In this document: one piece after another, positions 19,101 to 34,415 of the stretch
Layout of the letters: every line of letters begins with the position of its first letter
How positions within the stretch are numbered: the stretch's first letter is position 1
Assembly: GCF_021018805.1 (NCBI RefSeq)
Contig: NC_086248.1
Coordinates: forward strand, 63,311,985-63,375,984
Reading direction: 5' to 3'
Origin: Prinia subflava
Lineage: Eukaryota; Chordata; Aves; Passeriformes; Cisticolidae
DNA length: 64,000 nt
Program-made: the position numbers and the translations under genes
The notes under the pieces: model-generated
What the model saw: only the letters and a program-made list of their open reading frames with translations
The model's database searches: none
Told to the model about the DNA's origin: nothing

Positions 19101-22100
19101 ACAAGTTGTTATTAGGAGATCCAAAGGATCCTCTGTTTTTCAATTTTTTTTAACGATTCTCTGTTTATTTCTTTTCCAAATGCCAAGACAAAGTGTCAGG
19201 AAAATTATAAATACTAAACCAATAACATTTACAGAAATGCAGCCAGCTTCCCAAATTCACAGAAGTTTCTTAGTTTACAGCTTTAAGTGGGTTCCTGTAG
19301 GCCAATTGTTGGGAAGGGGTGGTGGGAAGGGGGAGAGAGAAGGGAAAAAGGGAAAGGTGGAAGGAAAAAATGGAATGTTAAAAAAAAACCAAAAAAACAA
19401 GAGATATATAAACTTTGAAAAAATCCCTCTAGTAGAGGCTACTGCAGTAGCATGGCATGGAAAGACTAATGGGAACAGCTGAACCAGTGCATGAGATTGT
19501 TCTGAAATTACAAACAATGTGTATTTTGTTTAACACATTCTATGTTATTTAAAGAAAAGTAAGAAGAAGAATTCCAGCTGGGATGGAACCTACAGAGCCC
19601 CTTGAGCAATTTGAATAATTATAGACTTGGATAAATTGCAGTTAAACCATTTGTTTCAAATGTGCTACAACCAATAACTAAACCAGCAACAGCTTTTCAG
19701 TGTAAAAGATCTGTTGCTGGCTTCAGATAAAGTACAGTGAGCTGCAGATAGTTACTGGCCAGCCATACTTTATGTAATGAAAAAAACTTTTCCTCCACAA
19801 ACCCTGTGATTCCCAAACTTCAGATACCAGCAAAAATAGCTGTACGCATTTGTTTGCCATATGAACTCAGAAAACAGAAAAGGTATTTTTCTGGAATAAC
19901 AAAGGCAGATTTGGGGTTTCTCTGTTACATTCTATAATTTCCAGAATATGAGTTTCTCAGTAATAAACTAATCCTCATTCTTAAGAGACGTTATGAACAG
20001 AGGCAGAAATAAATTTTATTTTAATGTTAACAATGGCCAGAACACACTTGACATTCTTGTTTGAAAATTTGCCTCCCACCCTGTTCTTCCTGAATTTGAA
20101 CCAGTTACCAGCTGCCATGCCAATGCTAGAGCCTTGACCTATTACACAGATGTCAGTAGTGTCATAGGGGTCAGATTCATGTTGAGAGTACCATGGGAAT
20201 TACTGTGAAACTTGTTTTATCATTCTTATATGGACAAAACTCCTATATAAATCCATGCTTTTGCATTGAGCTCAGTGCCATAAGACTTCTCTGTCCAGCT
20301 GGGTCCTATAGGGCTCAGTGCAGCTCAGTTTTACCACAGGGCCTGCCAGATATGCCTCTCAAGGAAGGATGGGGAAAGAAGACGTGAGGATTTGATGCAC
20401 CTGAGGACAGGAAAGAGAACTGCATTTGCCAAATATGCTTAAATCTATGGAGTTTAAGGGACCTGGGCAAAGAGAGGTACTTCAGTCAAGCTTGTACACC
20501 ATGTACTGGCTCCATGAGGTACAAACACAGACAAGTTGTAGAAATCATACTGCCACAGTTGCAAGATGAGCCACAAGTGTTCTTCCAGCAGTAGTCCCAC
20601 TTACCCTTGCCACTCACAAGGACAGCCATTTATTTTCTTTCTGCGATTCCTCTGTGTACATAAACTTAAATAGGCACACAGCTAAAGCACCTCACCAGCA
20701 CGTTCAACCCTTTCTCCCTGCACATGGAATTGATTCAGTATTTGCCTGTGGCTGCCAGGATCATCACTGAAGTTTGGCTGCCCTCCCTGGAGTCCTGCTG
20801 CTTTGGACGCCTCCACCGTAGCATTTAAGACAGTTGGGGCAAGTGAACAGATGCTTCTGCAAGGTCCTTTTATCTAGTGAAATGGTACTGCACTAGGAAA
20901 AAGAGAGCACACTGAAATGGGCATGAAGATAAATGCAATTATTTTGCATTTCACAGTGAAATTTCTTCTTCTTAGGGAATTTAAAAAAAACCAAAAAGTT
21001 GGTTACAAACTAAAAAGGGAGTAACAAAATTTGGTAACTGGGAAGCATGATGAAGAAGGATCTAGTCCAACAGAAGCAGAGTGTGCTAATGCAGGAAAAA
21101 ATTTAAACTCAATGCATATGTTGATGGCTTCCACTGTCACCTCAAATTGGGTATTTTTTTTAACCAACTCAGTGACAAAGTCCTAGGTGTTTTCAGCAGT
21201 GATGAGAACAACAAAATCAACTGCATGGATGTCTTGACTGTGAAAGAGGAAGGGGTGCTGGAGAAGTCTTGTGAGACTACAGAAAAGCAGCATGGCACCA
21301 GTTCTGGGGCTAAGGGAGAAGGAGTCTGACCAATCACCCTGACATTCCTGAGCATTCCTATTAGGTGCTCCAAACAGGATGAAGAAAACAATACTGATAA
21401 AAATCATGTACCATAGGGCCCTCAGAAACTGTTGGGATGGGAGAAAAAAGTAACAACCGAGACACCACAGATTATGAACTCAATCTTAGGCATCAAACCA
21501 ATGCACATTTCTCAGCACAAAATGGACAGTAGAGGCAGAAAAGGAAATAGAAATTAGAGTTAGTGAAATAAGAAAAAGATGGACCACTATCACATTTCTG
21601 TGTAAGTGAAATTGTGTTCTCTAAAAGGAGCATAATCATAGCGATGAATGAGATATTAAGATACAGATTTGATCATTTTCCAATGTTTTGTCCAATACAT
21701 TTTTAATTATTGACCTACTTTTACTTTTGCGAGCCTGTTTTTCTATATCATTATAGATCACTTCTACTCATACCCAGTCAGCATCATCCACTGCTTACTT
21801 TCATCCTGATTTTTCCAGTGAAAACCCCTGAATAATGTGTCTGTCCTTGCTGTTCAGTCTTAGTGTTTATTCATCATGATTTGATATTTAATTGGACAAG
21901 CTAGATAAATTTAATTCTTTTAATCTTTTGTCATTAACCAATTCTTCTTGTCTTTTCATGAAGTTCCACCTTTGATTTATCTGCATTTTCACTGATGTTA
22001 TGAGGTTTCCAGAAAACAATGCACGATTCTATGCATGCCCTTTTCCATGCCAAAAGTTTTACAGGATACCTGAATAAAGCTCAACACCACCAAAGAACAC

Positions 22101-25100
22101 TGCTTTTCAACAGGGCACTACTTCTCCTCCAAAAGTCAAAATTTCAACTATTTCGACTATTTCAACATATTTCCAGAATATAAAAAAAAATATTTCAAGC
22201 CAATCTAATAATTTATGAGACTTTCGAGCTTCACTGATGGCATTGACTTGTTTCCCAAGTGCTGGATTTGATACGTGCTATCCTGACACTAGCAACCATC
22301 CTGCAGGTGGCTGCCATATAAGGACAGCTTAGTACTTAGGGGTAAATCTTCACAAAATCACCACAGTCTTGCTAGAAACTGAGCCACTTCCTCACTGAGC
22401 ACACAGAGTTTTTGGGCAGAGCAGGAAGTAGGACTTTCTAATTTTCAGTAAATGGAAGGAGACTGGAGCAAAATCTCCTGCTTCCTCTGTAGACAGCTCT
22501 GACTCTTTTTAAAAAATCTTTCTCTGCATCATCTACCTAGAAATAATTCTCTAACACCTGCTTGGCTTTAAATATGTGAATAGAGTAGTGACTTTGATGG
22601 GAAAAACCAGATGCTTATATTTGAGTGTGCTTTAAAGTGGTTTGCTAAATTAAAGCCTAAGGACAAAGGAAGCAGTTTAAAAAGTGCATCAGCAATAGAA
22701 AGTCATTGTCTATAACCTGAAATGAACTCAAAACTTTTTAGCTTGGCTATTTATTTACTTTAATATTCACACATAGCTGTAATTCCTGCGGTAAGAATTA
22801 CTTCAATGATGTGCAAGAACAGTCTCATGATATTTTCTGCACATATAAAAGCAGAAATCTCACAAGGGAATTTGATCTCGAAAGATTTTTACTCTGATTT
22901 CTAAAAGAAAATTAATTGTTGTGTTTTTGAATTAGCTACAAAAGATTTTGATATCTCCTTCTGAGGTTCACCAAACAGTGCTAATGCAATGATCACAGTT
23001 TCATTTTTAAGCATTTACTAAAAATGAAAAAGAAGACTTTCCTTGGGGAAAGAGGGAGCAAACCCACTGATTCACCAGGATCCATTTGTTTGCATCAAAA
23101 AACCCAAATATTTTTCATGTTGCCCTTAATTTCTCAGCCACCACTGCCATTTCCCTAACCACTCCCCATCAGTTTCACACTAAGGATGTGTTATAAGACT
23201 GAGTGGGGACATGCAAATCATGCACACATCCCTGGAAAAATGCTTGGCAAATCTGGCTTTTCAGTTTTGCATTCACTTGCCAAAAAATATTCCCTCATCC
23301 CCCAAGCCCTCCCTCTGCCATGTCTAATTTAATTTCAAAAGTCAGAAGCTTAACAGGGACATAAGCTTCCTAAACATGCTGTCATCTAACAAGGAATGTG
23401 AATTCAAATCTTATAATTACGATTTTCTTTAGGTGCAGAAAAGATAGTGCAATCTTGTAGATATTGTCGTCCACAAGTGCTAATACAATGACAGGGTTCA
23501 CATGGCTGGTGGAGACTTTATCCCCTCTCCTCGCTCCTAAAAAAATCAAAACACCAGATATAAGAGGTTTTTTGTCAATCCTGCCTTGCCAACAAGACAT
23601 GAGGCTTTTGTTGCTGATGCCAGAGGTTCTGAGTTGTATAAATATTCTGCATTTCACTGTAACAAGAAGCTGAATGACTCTGTAGAGAGCTCAGGGCAAA
23701 TGAGACTTACTGACCTGCTGTTTCTATAACTCTGCTATTTTATCTCTTCAAAGGGACTTGCATACACTGAATTTTCAGTTTTTAAATACAAATAAGTCAC
23801 TCAGTTTCAAAGACATCCCCTCTGCACCTTCTTTTTCTTCAAGTCCCTAGGACCTTAAGGACACACATTTTACGAACATGAATACATCCGTGTGTGTTTG
23901 GGAGTGAAAAAGGGAAATCATAGAGATATCATTCATTCTAATCGCTGATTTTGAAACAGCTGGTAAACCTGGACTATCCTGCTCAAGCACAATCATTTTG
24001 TGCCTTTTTTTTTTATCTCCGGTGAGGAATTCTTGCTTAAAGTGAGACTTAAGTATTTGCCACTAGCCCACAGTAAATACTTTTTTTGTCTTTTTGTAGT
24101 CCTATGATGACTGGCCTTCTTTCCCCTTCAGTAATCACTGTCTAAAAAAAGAAAACCTCCAGGCGCACTTCACTTTTGTCCCTTCCCCCTGGCAGAACGC
24201 CCAGCCTCAGTATGATGCTTTTAAACCCTTCCCCCCACAGACACAAGGTTTCCACCGCATTATTATCCTGTACAGCAGAGGGGGGGAGGCAGGGCTGTGG
24301 GATATGATACCATTCAGGCAGAGATACACGGAGATAGAGCTCTGCAGAGCACAGAACATTCTCCGTCCTGGGTGTGCGCACGGATCCTTACACGAGAGAA
24401 ACCTCTCGGTGTAATGTATTTCAGAGCTGTCTTCGTCAGGAAGACTCTGCCACAAGGAAAACATGATGAATATACGAGAGTTCAGATTGCCAGGCAGCCT
24501 AAAGTGCCTGTGTGTGTGCCATGTGCACACGCGAGTGTGCTGCTTTAATGAAAATTCAGCAGCAGTTTCAGCAGGCGGAGAATAACAGCCAGAAAAAGAA
24601 ACAATGAAGAGCCTTTCTATTGTTGTGCAATGGGCAAGTTCTCAGATAATCACCCTAGATGTGATGTAACACTCTTCACACAAGGAAGCTCCTGGGAATT
24701 GTGATAGTGCAGGACAATTCAGGATCCTATCCTGGATAAACAGTGCTATCGTCATCTTAAACAGCACTGCAGACAGGTGACCAGCAGCTGCATTATTCAA
24801 GCCATTTGAATGGAAAAATTAAACTCGAATTTACTGCAAAGAATCCTTTCAGAGCCGTAGCTTTATCAGTCATCCAGAGAATCAATGTTTTTCTGTATCA
24901 CTTTTACTGCTGCAGTAAGGCAAAGATCTTTTTGTGATAGACTCTGGTTTATTTTTTTCAGTCTTGTTCCCAAGTGAGCAGTCCACTCAGGTCATTCAAA
25001 GCTAAGTGTCTTGCTTCCTTCCTTGCAATTCTAGTTTTCTGGGTATTAGCTCAAAGAAATTGCCCAGAAAAGCTAAAAAAGACTGTTCTCCTTGAGCTGA

Positions 25101-26730
25101 TGGTAATACCATAAAACAATTGAGTCTGATATCTTTACTTTAACTTGCTCACAGCACAGTCTCAATAGAGAAGAAAATAAATGTAGAGACAAGTGTATCT
25201 AACTAGAATTAAGATAACCTGTGAAATGTCACAAGATGAGAAGATACCGTGCTACTGTTTATCCAGGGAAATGCTGTGGCTGTGGTCAATGGCACCAAAT
25301 GTGACCTTAAGCTGTCCCTCCTCCATGCTCCCAGCTGCTTATTCCTGTTTCCATCACCACAACCATTTGCAGAGTTCCACCAAATCAGGAAACTGATTCA
25401 ATTTAAAAAAAAAAATCAAAACGCACAAACCAGAAACCTAACAATGAAACAATAGAGAACAGGGAGACTGAGGTCAGAACTGCCACTACTTAATTTTTAT
25501 CATCAAATCATGGTCTTAGGCTAGATTTTCAGATTTTTTTGATGCTGTGTAAGACACTGTCATGCTACAAAATGTGCTTCCTTCCATAAACATCTATAAC
25601 CCTTCATTTTTGTGCCACCTTATTTGTTTTGTACCATAAGCTGTATCCAAGAAAAGACCTTCATTGAAAGGTTGTTTGGTTTGGGTTTGTTTTCCTGGAA
25701 AGAAGGCAAAGGGTTACTTTTAAGAAGGTGATTTGGGAGGCCTGTTTGAGTGCAGCTACACCAGTTATAAGAGTATCTGCTAACAGCAGCAAAGGAAAGC
25801 AAGCAAGACGCTGGGGACAGGGTGGGAGGAAGAGCTGCCATCAGTGGATGCTTCTTGAGCAGCTTTAGGCCAACGTGTGGTTTTGCACACACAAATTCAG
25901 CTGCAGGCACTGTGCTCACCCTGAAGTTCAACACTACCATGTGACTCTCAGGCAAGATAAGCCCTAACAAAGACCCTTCACACAGGCAAATCTACTGCTG
26001 AATTCAATTTCCATCTCTATTAAGACAAAATCAATAGCAAAACTAAGGCTTGAACTTCAGCAGAGCTGGGATACTCTTTGATAGAGGATAGGGATGGTCC
26101 TTCCCAAACTATCCACCACGGCCTTGGGCTGAGCCAATTCACAAACCAAGTGAAAAACCTGACCACACCTTTTGCATTTGGAGCCACCTGTATTCAGATG
26201 ATTAGCTTGTGTGAAGTGAGGATAGAAAGCTAAATGTTGACACTGCTCTCAGTCAATCAAATCTTGCTGTAAATACTCTAATCCTGTTTATCTGCTGTCT
26301 CTCTCAGGGAAAAGCAAATCCTCAGTGGATTCTCAAAGCCCTCTCCTGTATGTTAGCTATCTTCAGCCACTGAAGGAAGAGACGGGGAGTCAACTCTGTG
26401 CCTGGTTACCTTGAGCCTGAGCTCCAAGTATCAAGCCCTTGCAGCAAGCTGCTTGCAAAAGAGGTATGAGAGGAGACTGTGGTAGGTGATTTTAATAAGG
26501 AATGCATTTGGGGCACCAAAATAACTAAACAGGAGGGTCTGCTCTCACACATTCTGGGCACAAAGGAAATAACCAAGTTGTCTGTGTTAGTAACCAAAGA
26601 CCATCTCAGAAAGCATTTAACATTAGTTGAGGAAATCCCAATCTCTCTAAAGCAGATGCAAAACAAAAATTACAATTACAGGGACTCAGATGTCCACAGG
26701 CAGCATCCATGATCCCAACTGTAAATCTAG
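16104..26730. other. Long repeat-poor non-coding stretch
   Basis: 10.6 kb without a supported gene. A possible MIR-like relic on the - strand lies near 17225-17300 (CTCCCTGTCTGTGAAATGGG). A purine-rich patch covers about 19300-19400. A CpG-enriched segment is listed separately at 24140-24550. Elsewhere the sequence is AT-rich and unique. Confidence 0.55.
24140..24550. other. CpG-enriched segment in an AT-rich neighbourhood
   Basis: About a dozen CpG dinucleotides fall within 400 bp, whereas neighbouring kilobases have very few. Open frames exist on both strands but none has a recognisable domain or convincing splice sites. It could be a regulatory element or a small non-coding promoter. Confidence 0.35.
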
Positions 26731-26762
26731 TTTTATTTGTTTGTTTGTTTATTTATTTATTA
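26731..26762 (+). repeat. (TTTG)n(TTTA)n simple repeat
   Basis: Tandem TTTG units followed by TTTA units, about 30 bp. Confidence 0.85.
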
Positions 26763-29700
26763 AAGCATGAAGCCTTTCATTGTAATTACTAGTGCTATTG
26801 CAGAGCCTAAGAAACTGTGTGGAGCAGCATTTACTTCAGAGAGAAAGGAATGGCTGTGAAAATAAGACGAGCAACAAAAATACCTATGTATTATTAAAAT
26901 GCAAAAGACTGAATCCTTTTGTCAGAAAATTGCATTTAGGATGTGAAATAAAGGTTGTCTCTCATCTGCAGTAAAATGTCCCCCCTATAGCCTGTCATGG
27001 AGTATCTGCTCCCCTCCAGCGAGAAGTAGGGAGGGCTTAGTGCCCTTCAGGCAAGGAAGGAAGAGAGACAGGATGCCCAAAAATCCAGGCTAGCTCCTTT
27101 CAGTACAAAATCCTGAGCATTGTCCCTCTCCCTCTCTTCCATAACAGACAGTGCTTGTAGCTACTCCAGTAAAATGCAGATGTCAGCTATCTTTTTTTTT
27201 TTTTTTTTCCCCCTTTCAGGACTCTGAAAAGGTCCAGCAAAGCAGTGTAACACTACCCTGGTTTAGATTGTGCAAAGTATGTTTACCAAGGGTGAAAGGA
27301 ATTTAGTACATACTCCCTCCCCCAGGATCTGCAGGACTTGAGAAGGACTGAAACAGGCAGGGAAAGAACTGGAGAGTTAAAAAAAAAGAACTACAAAGCA
27401 GGCAATTTTGTTTAACACACATCCTTTTATTTTATTCTTTAATGCCTGGACAAAAGCACACAAGACAAAAAAAAAAAAAAAAAAGGCTTTTTTAAAATTT
27501 AAATTAGTTCCCTGGATAGATTGCCATTGCAGTTTTAAAAAATATTGGATTTTTGTAAAATTCTACACCAACACACAATAAGTTACAGGCAGGGAATAGA
27601 TTTCCTTTTAACTGGTAATATGGGGACGAGTGCTTGGTTTTTAGTTTTTGTTTTGGGTTTTTTTAACCCAAACAATTTAAGCTATTTGATGAATGCCACA
27701 GACACAAAGAGCAGTATCAGTGCAACTGAAAGGTGCCACAAAGTGCATCAGGGGTGCCAAGAAATAACCAGGGGCAAGAGACAGGAAATGTGATTCACAA
27801 TCTCCATAGACCAGCTGAATCTCACCTCAAAAGTGCTTGTCTCCATCAATTATAGATAGAGCTTGGCCAATCAGCCAAGCTTAGACACCTGACTCATTCT
27901 GTCTGGTATCTGGAAGCAGTAGTGGAGGGTAAGTGATAGTTTTGCAGGGCATTTCAAAATGTTACACATCTAAGGAGCAAAGCAGTTTGGATACAGGCAT
28001 TCTGCACGGTGTGAGAACTTGATCTCATGAAGCACCATGTCCTTCTCTTCCAAGTAGTCAGGGAAATATGCATCTAGAAAATGCTCTGCATCTTTGCAAA
28101 GCAAATCAAAATCAAATCCTAATCCAACTCAGTTACTTGGGGGAAAAAGTATATGAATTTACAGACACACTAAAATTGTTCTTAATACAAACCTCACAAA
28201 TGCAAACTGAAACTTTTCTGCATGGTGGGGGTTAATTCCTGATAGACTGGAATACTCTGTTCTGCATTGTGTAAATTTAACTATACATTTAAGCACAATT
28301 GTGACTGATTCATCAGATATTTCTGCTGCAGCTGAAAAAGAATTTGTTATATAGACAGGCACTACCACTTTGTATTTGGCCTGGTGGCAGGGTGCTGAGA
28401 CATGAACTGTGTTTGCCTGCAGGTGGTCATACTCTTTAACCAGTGGGCCTGCTTGTTAGAATGTAATTCAGACTAAAAGTTCCTCTGTGGAGAGACATAG
28501 ATTGTTCCATCTGCCTTATTTTAGATGTCTAAAACTGAGATGAATCACTTCCTTAAAGTGTCTGTATCTCTCCATGAAGTGTACAGAGTGTCTTGGACAA
28601 CGGTTACATACATAAATAAGTGAGATGGAAAAAAACCCCTTCCTCTACCATTGCCTTTTCCTGTTGTGGCTAACTACTGTGAACACTCCACCTAAATATT
28701 TGCATTTATGCAATAACTGCAATTTGATGTAACTCATACGACAAACCCCCTCACAGATCCCCCAAGTCATCATCACAAGATTAACTTCTGCACCCAAGTC
28801 TACTGGTAATTTGTGCTTCAGCCAAGCAAGACCTTTATCCTATTCTCACCAGATTTCTTTCTGCAGGTGCACATTTACCTGCCCTAGTTGATGAGCATCA
28901 TATATTTAACTATGGAGGAATAACTAATGCATAAAAAGCTTTTTGTGAACACTCATGCCACATTCTCAACAGATTTGCATAAAGTCGCATTCACCCTGTC
29001 CTTCTTTCTTCAGTTTCAATGTAACCTGCATGAAATACTCATGGGAAGCAGAATTGGAGGTTATACATTGAAATTCCCTCAGATCTTAATTTTGCTGCCT
29101 GCTGCAGTTACAGGAATAACATTCCTGTGAGTTCTCTCCATCCAGCATAGAAAATAGAAACAATACCACATATATGAGGAAGTAAAGTTGACAGACCCAA
29201 ATGAAACACAACCTAATTGACAGACCTCAAAATATTATTCTAAATTATTAGAATATATTATTTAAATATTATTATACTAAAATATTGTTTGAGTTGTTTC
29301 AGACCAGCAGACCCATAAATCACAAAAAGTACTTAGTGCAACAGAACAATAATGTTAGTTGGGATCTTAAGATTATCTCATCATCTACAAAATACAAAAA
29401 ACAGTGATAGCAAGAAAGATGAAAAAGATTGCTCTCAGATATTCTGTTAATGAAAATCAAAGTATATTATCCATGCAAATTATTTTCAGTGGTATTTATA
29501 GAGTAACACTTTGAGGACTTCCAAGGCAACCCTCATTTTTTGAAAATAAAAGTAGTTTGTTTCCTTTCAGGTGAGTGAATGTTTTCTAGCTCTTTATCTT
29601 GACTTTTAATCTGAAAACTTTTTCCCCCCAACCCTCACATCACAGCCTAAATGTGACAGCAAAGACAGAAAATAAGTGACTCTTTTGCACTCCTCTTAGA

Positions 29701-32700
29701 ACAACAAACAAAAAGAGCAAACCAGGGGAAGTTAGCACCTCTGTAATAACCATGTGCAACCTTTTGTTCTGCTAATAATAGTCAAACATGCAAAACCTGT
29801 CAGAAAGACCTAAAGATCTCCTCTCTGACACACTCTGAGGTCTTGGAGGTTTGTACTCTATCTGTTTCAGCATGACATGCATTGTCTTTTTGGCACTGTG
29901 ATTGTCTTTACCTCATTCTCTGCCTCAGGAAAAGATACCATTTATGGTGCCACTTTTGTGACTCTTTAGGTTTCAGATAACCTGTTTTATGCTGGCTCTC
30001 TATATGCTGAGAAATTTGGACTTCACTGCCATGTGGGACCTTCGTGGCAATTCATCCTCTGTCAGAAAGGATTTTTGTTTTCCCTTCCCCTCTCATAGTA
30101 CATGAGCTTTATAGAAAAACATGACAGTAAGACATGAGACAGGCAAAAGTTGCACAACCCCTATTGCACCGTTCTTTTTTCTTACTGTTTCTTACTGTTC
30201 TTTTTTCCTCTCCCTGTCTCCAGAGTTCCCCTGCCTTAGCTTTTCTCCGTCATTGCACTAGATTTATTGCTTCAGTAAATTTCTGCAAAAAGAGATAAAG
30301 AAGGCACTCAAAGACCCTAGGGACTACCGGCACGGATCCCCTGACCACTCAGTTCAGTGCAGCAACAAAAGCATTCCAAAGGGTTCCGTTTTTTCACCAG
30401 AGCTAAACCAGAGCAACTGGATGTGCAATGAAGGGATGTGGGGGTGGGGTCAGATGGGAAGGAAGAGGATGCCTGTTTGGAAGATCAAGATGGAAGAAAT
30501 GTCTGGAAAGACAGGGGAAGCAGGGCTGGGCATATTCATGGTCCCAAGGGACATGGGTAAGAGGAGGAGGAGCAAAGGAGGAGTAAGGCAAAGGGTCACC
30601 ATTCACTGTAAAGAGCAGAGTGTCCATCAGGAGCTTGGTTGTCTTTAGGGAATTAAATGGTGCTGCCCTGTCTGTCACACTTTTTGTCTGACTTTGAATT
30701 CACGAGAAACCTTATCTCTTTTCAGACAATTTTTAACTTGGCAATTTGCTCGGCTTTGTACTAGAATGCAGTATATGACTGTTTTACCTCTTTCTCTACA
30801 ATAATTTGTACTCTGAAAGAAGAGGTGTAGAGAGCCTCTAAGACTGGCCATGGAAATGTCATGCCATGCTAAAAACTTTAGTTAGCACCACTGTATGCTT
30901 CATTTAAAATCTGACAATCCCCATTCTCGCATCGCACTTCATTTAAATCTGACATTCCAGTTACCTGGAGCAAGTGCTTTGATGAAGAGAAACTTGGAGA
31001 GTAATCCACCAGGACACATTAAACTGTTACAAGTCATAAAACATCTGCACCCAATGGCAAGCTATAAAGCTGAATGGATAAAGCTATTAAATGCATAGCA
31101 TTGCTGGGCTGAATTCTTCCCCCCCCCGTGAGCACACTCAGCTGCTTCACACACAAACGGTTTTCTCATGATTGTACCATGAGCAGCTCATATGATTATG
31201 ATTTTTTCAGTACAGAAGTTTGTTAGCAAGAGCTGAGTTAGGATAAATTTTCATGCTTCTAGTGAACACAAAACAGAGAGCATATAAGATTCCTCCAGTA
31301 TTACTCAGCATATGATCTGTCTTTTCCCATCACGTCTGCTGTACAACTTTATATAATGATGAAAACACCAAGAATTAGCTAAAATGAAATAATACTCAAG
31401 TAGAATGGAAAAAGCCACCAATGCAAGAAAACTGTATATTTTAGAAAGCTGCAATACTTCTGTGTATCAATCATGTCTATTCCATTTCTTCTTCTGGGCA
31501 GGGAAACTAACAGGGGAGAAGTGGTGATACCCAGATCCAGCTGTGCTCTGGAGTTCAGCAGAGCTACCAGAAACCTGCATGGACTCAAGAAAACTCCTAC
31601 ACACACCCTGGCTAGCAAGGAGCAACTAGAACACAGCATGAAAGGGTTTTGCCCTCTTTATATCCAAACATTGTTAATGCCTTTGCCACTGAGATTAGAG
31701 TTTGGCATAACGGTTTAACTAAGTCACCCACCCAAATATGATTCCAAGGGGCCATATTTAGTTTTTTAAGGGGCAGCTGAAAGCAGTAGTCATAGGGATT
31801 GAAGCAGCAGCATTGTCTCCATGGTCTGATAGAGTCCTACTGATTTTGTCCCAGAGAAATGACCTTGTTTTCAATCCACTCATCTCTTCCTCACACTGAC
31901 ATGCAACAGAGAATCCATTCAGTGGAAATCACCCAGTGAAATCTGCAATAATCTCTTCCTTGTCCAACAACCACCACTTCTTCCGTATTTTCCATGTATG
32001 GACTGACATTTTCAATACAGGAAACAGCTTCATGTCGCCACAGGGTCCGCAGAGTCCAGCCTAGATAAGAACCAAGATTTCTACTTAACAGAGATCTTCT
32101 TTTTTTTTTTCTATTCAGAAGTAGAATAGCAAAAAAGTATATTTCTTGCCAGGTATTCTCCAAATATAATCCTGCAAAGTCCAGTGAAATTCTGTTTTCA
32201 TAAGTCAAATTTCCTGTAATCTTTACCAGTCAGATACTGGACCAGATACCAGACACTGAAGAATAATTTCCTCTATAAAACATTGCACTTCTTACAAGGT
32301 AGCATTTTCCAAAATTAAAATGTTAAACTGGAGATTGGCCATCCTACTACACCTACCATATTTCAGGGTAATCTCCTCTGCAAACATTAACTCAGCTACC
32401 ACCTATAGCCTGGGTAATCACTTAAGCAAACATTCTTTCAGTTGCTATCTCTGAGCAAGCACCTCACAAAGCTGTCTTTTTGCTATATGTCTATCTTCTT
32501 TAGATCAAACAGAAGTCCCAAGTTGATTCTCTGTTCACTCATGCACTCAGTTTCTTTCATTCATACTGGACCACCACTTTGCCTGTGTAAGGTATCTGCA
32601 ACTCATATCACTCTATAGGTCTTCATTTGCAGGGTATATTTAAATTTTTCAGATTCTAGCATATCCAGGGCCAGTCTTACATTGCAGATATCTGCTTACA

Positions 32701-34415
32701 CAGATGAAGCAAGTGCATGAGATTGCATGACAGTATTTCTATACTGAAAGCAGCATAGGAATTTAGACAATATAACAACTGTCTAAAGATAGTATTCCTA
32801 TATCAATATCTTTTACTCTTTCCCATTCCAATAATACTGACCTTATTAATTCACTAAAATCTTCATGTTTTCTCCATGGTTTTCTTTCTGTTTGTGAGAC
32901 GTTTCTAGCTAAAAAATATGTTTCATTATACGATTTTAATTTTTTCTTAATAATCTCTCTTGCCCATCGGTTTTCAGAAAAAATTGTCAAGGGTTTAGGT
33001 ACCAGTAAGATGAATCTGTTGTATAGGTCTGCCTTACTGCTTCTGTAGGTTCCTCTATTTGTCTCTAGAAATTTGCTTTCACTTACTTATAATGTAGGCT
33101 CTTTACAGATCTTCCCTTGGAGTCTTAGGCACACTGTAAGGTTGCTGCTACTGCTTCTGAAAAGGAATTATTATTATTTTCTGAATAAAGAGAATTATTT
33201 GAATCACAGCCATTGTATCCGTATATTCCAACACAGAATCACTCTTTTAATAAAGATCTGTGAACCCAAGCAGTATTTCACACACTCCTGTAGTTCCATG
33301 CTAGCATGATGAAACATTTGTCCTTTGAGCATGGCACAAACTAACTATTCACTTATGAAAACCCACTCTTTTGGAATAAACATGTTTTGGAGAGTCACAG
33401 ATAATGTCATTCACTGTTAACTCACCAAGAAAGGCATGCATAGTATGTGTTGCAAAGAAAACATGCACTTCAGTTTCTCTGGAAGCCATAGCAAGAAAAT
33501 TCTTCAAATAAAAATAACTTCAATATGCACACCATAAATCTAAGCGAGACTTTATATCACGTCTGTGAGAAATACCTGCATTTTTTTTCTAAGAGGAAAA
33601 GAACAACATATTACTAAAAATATGAGAACTTTTGTTATTGCCATGTCCATCTGAATTCTAGACTAGATAGATATAATTTCATATGTTACAAAGAGTTATC
33701 CAGGCCTAAGAAGAACATTGTACACTCATCAAAAATTAAAAGCTAAGGAACCTGCAGCAAAAAAAGGTGGCATTTGGAAGACTTCCTTACAGTAACATTG
33801 TTTTCCTAAGACTTCCCTGTTTTATGTACACCAGTGTGACATTTGGACTTTTGTGTAAGGTTTATTCTTTTGCACAGAGTGGCATCTCTTCAAGAGATCT
33901 CACTGTAACTTCTAGTTCACATTTTCTCCACTGGTTGGGATAATGTATCCTTTACAGCATCATGCCTAAAAATTGCCTATGTATACCATATCATTTTAAG
34001 GAATAACATGATTCTAGCAATCCAGAAATAACTTCAAATATTTCTATTTGAATGTCTGCCAGCCAGAGCCAGTTTTTCAGAGCATAATCTAGAAAGAGGC
34101 ATTAGACTCTATTTTACCTGTCTCATAAGCCATTGTATAGTCTAAATATATGTTGTAAGAAGGATTTCTGTACTTTTTCTATTTTATTCTGTAGAAAAAA
34201 AAAAAAAAAAGGAGTCCTCCTTGTAAAACTGAAAACCATCTTTTAAAATTATTTTACTTCATTAATGTACTGCCGTTCTATTTAAGGAAACAGGGTCCAT
34301 TTTCATGTTCTAGAACCAATGGGATTTTATTTCCAGCAGGCTGTTGCTGCAGTTTACTGAAATGCAAAAGGAGATAAGGTAAATCATCCATGTAGCAGCT
34401 GTAATGAATGCCAAC
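26763..34415. other. Long non-coding stretch
   Basis: 7.6 kb of AT-rich unique sequence. Homopolymers: T17 at 27192-27208, A18 at 27467-27484, a T run near 32100-32110 and A16 at 34195-34210. No gene or clear transposon recognised. Confidence 0.55.
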
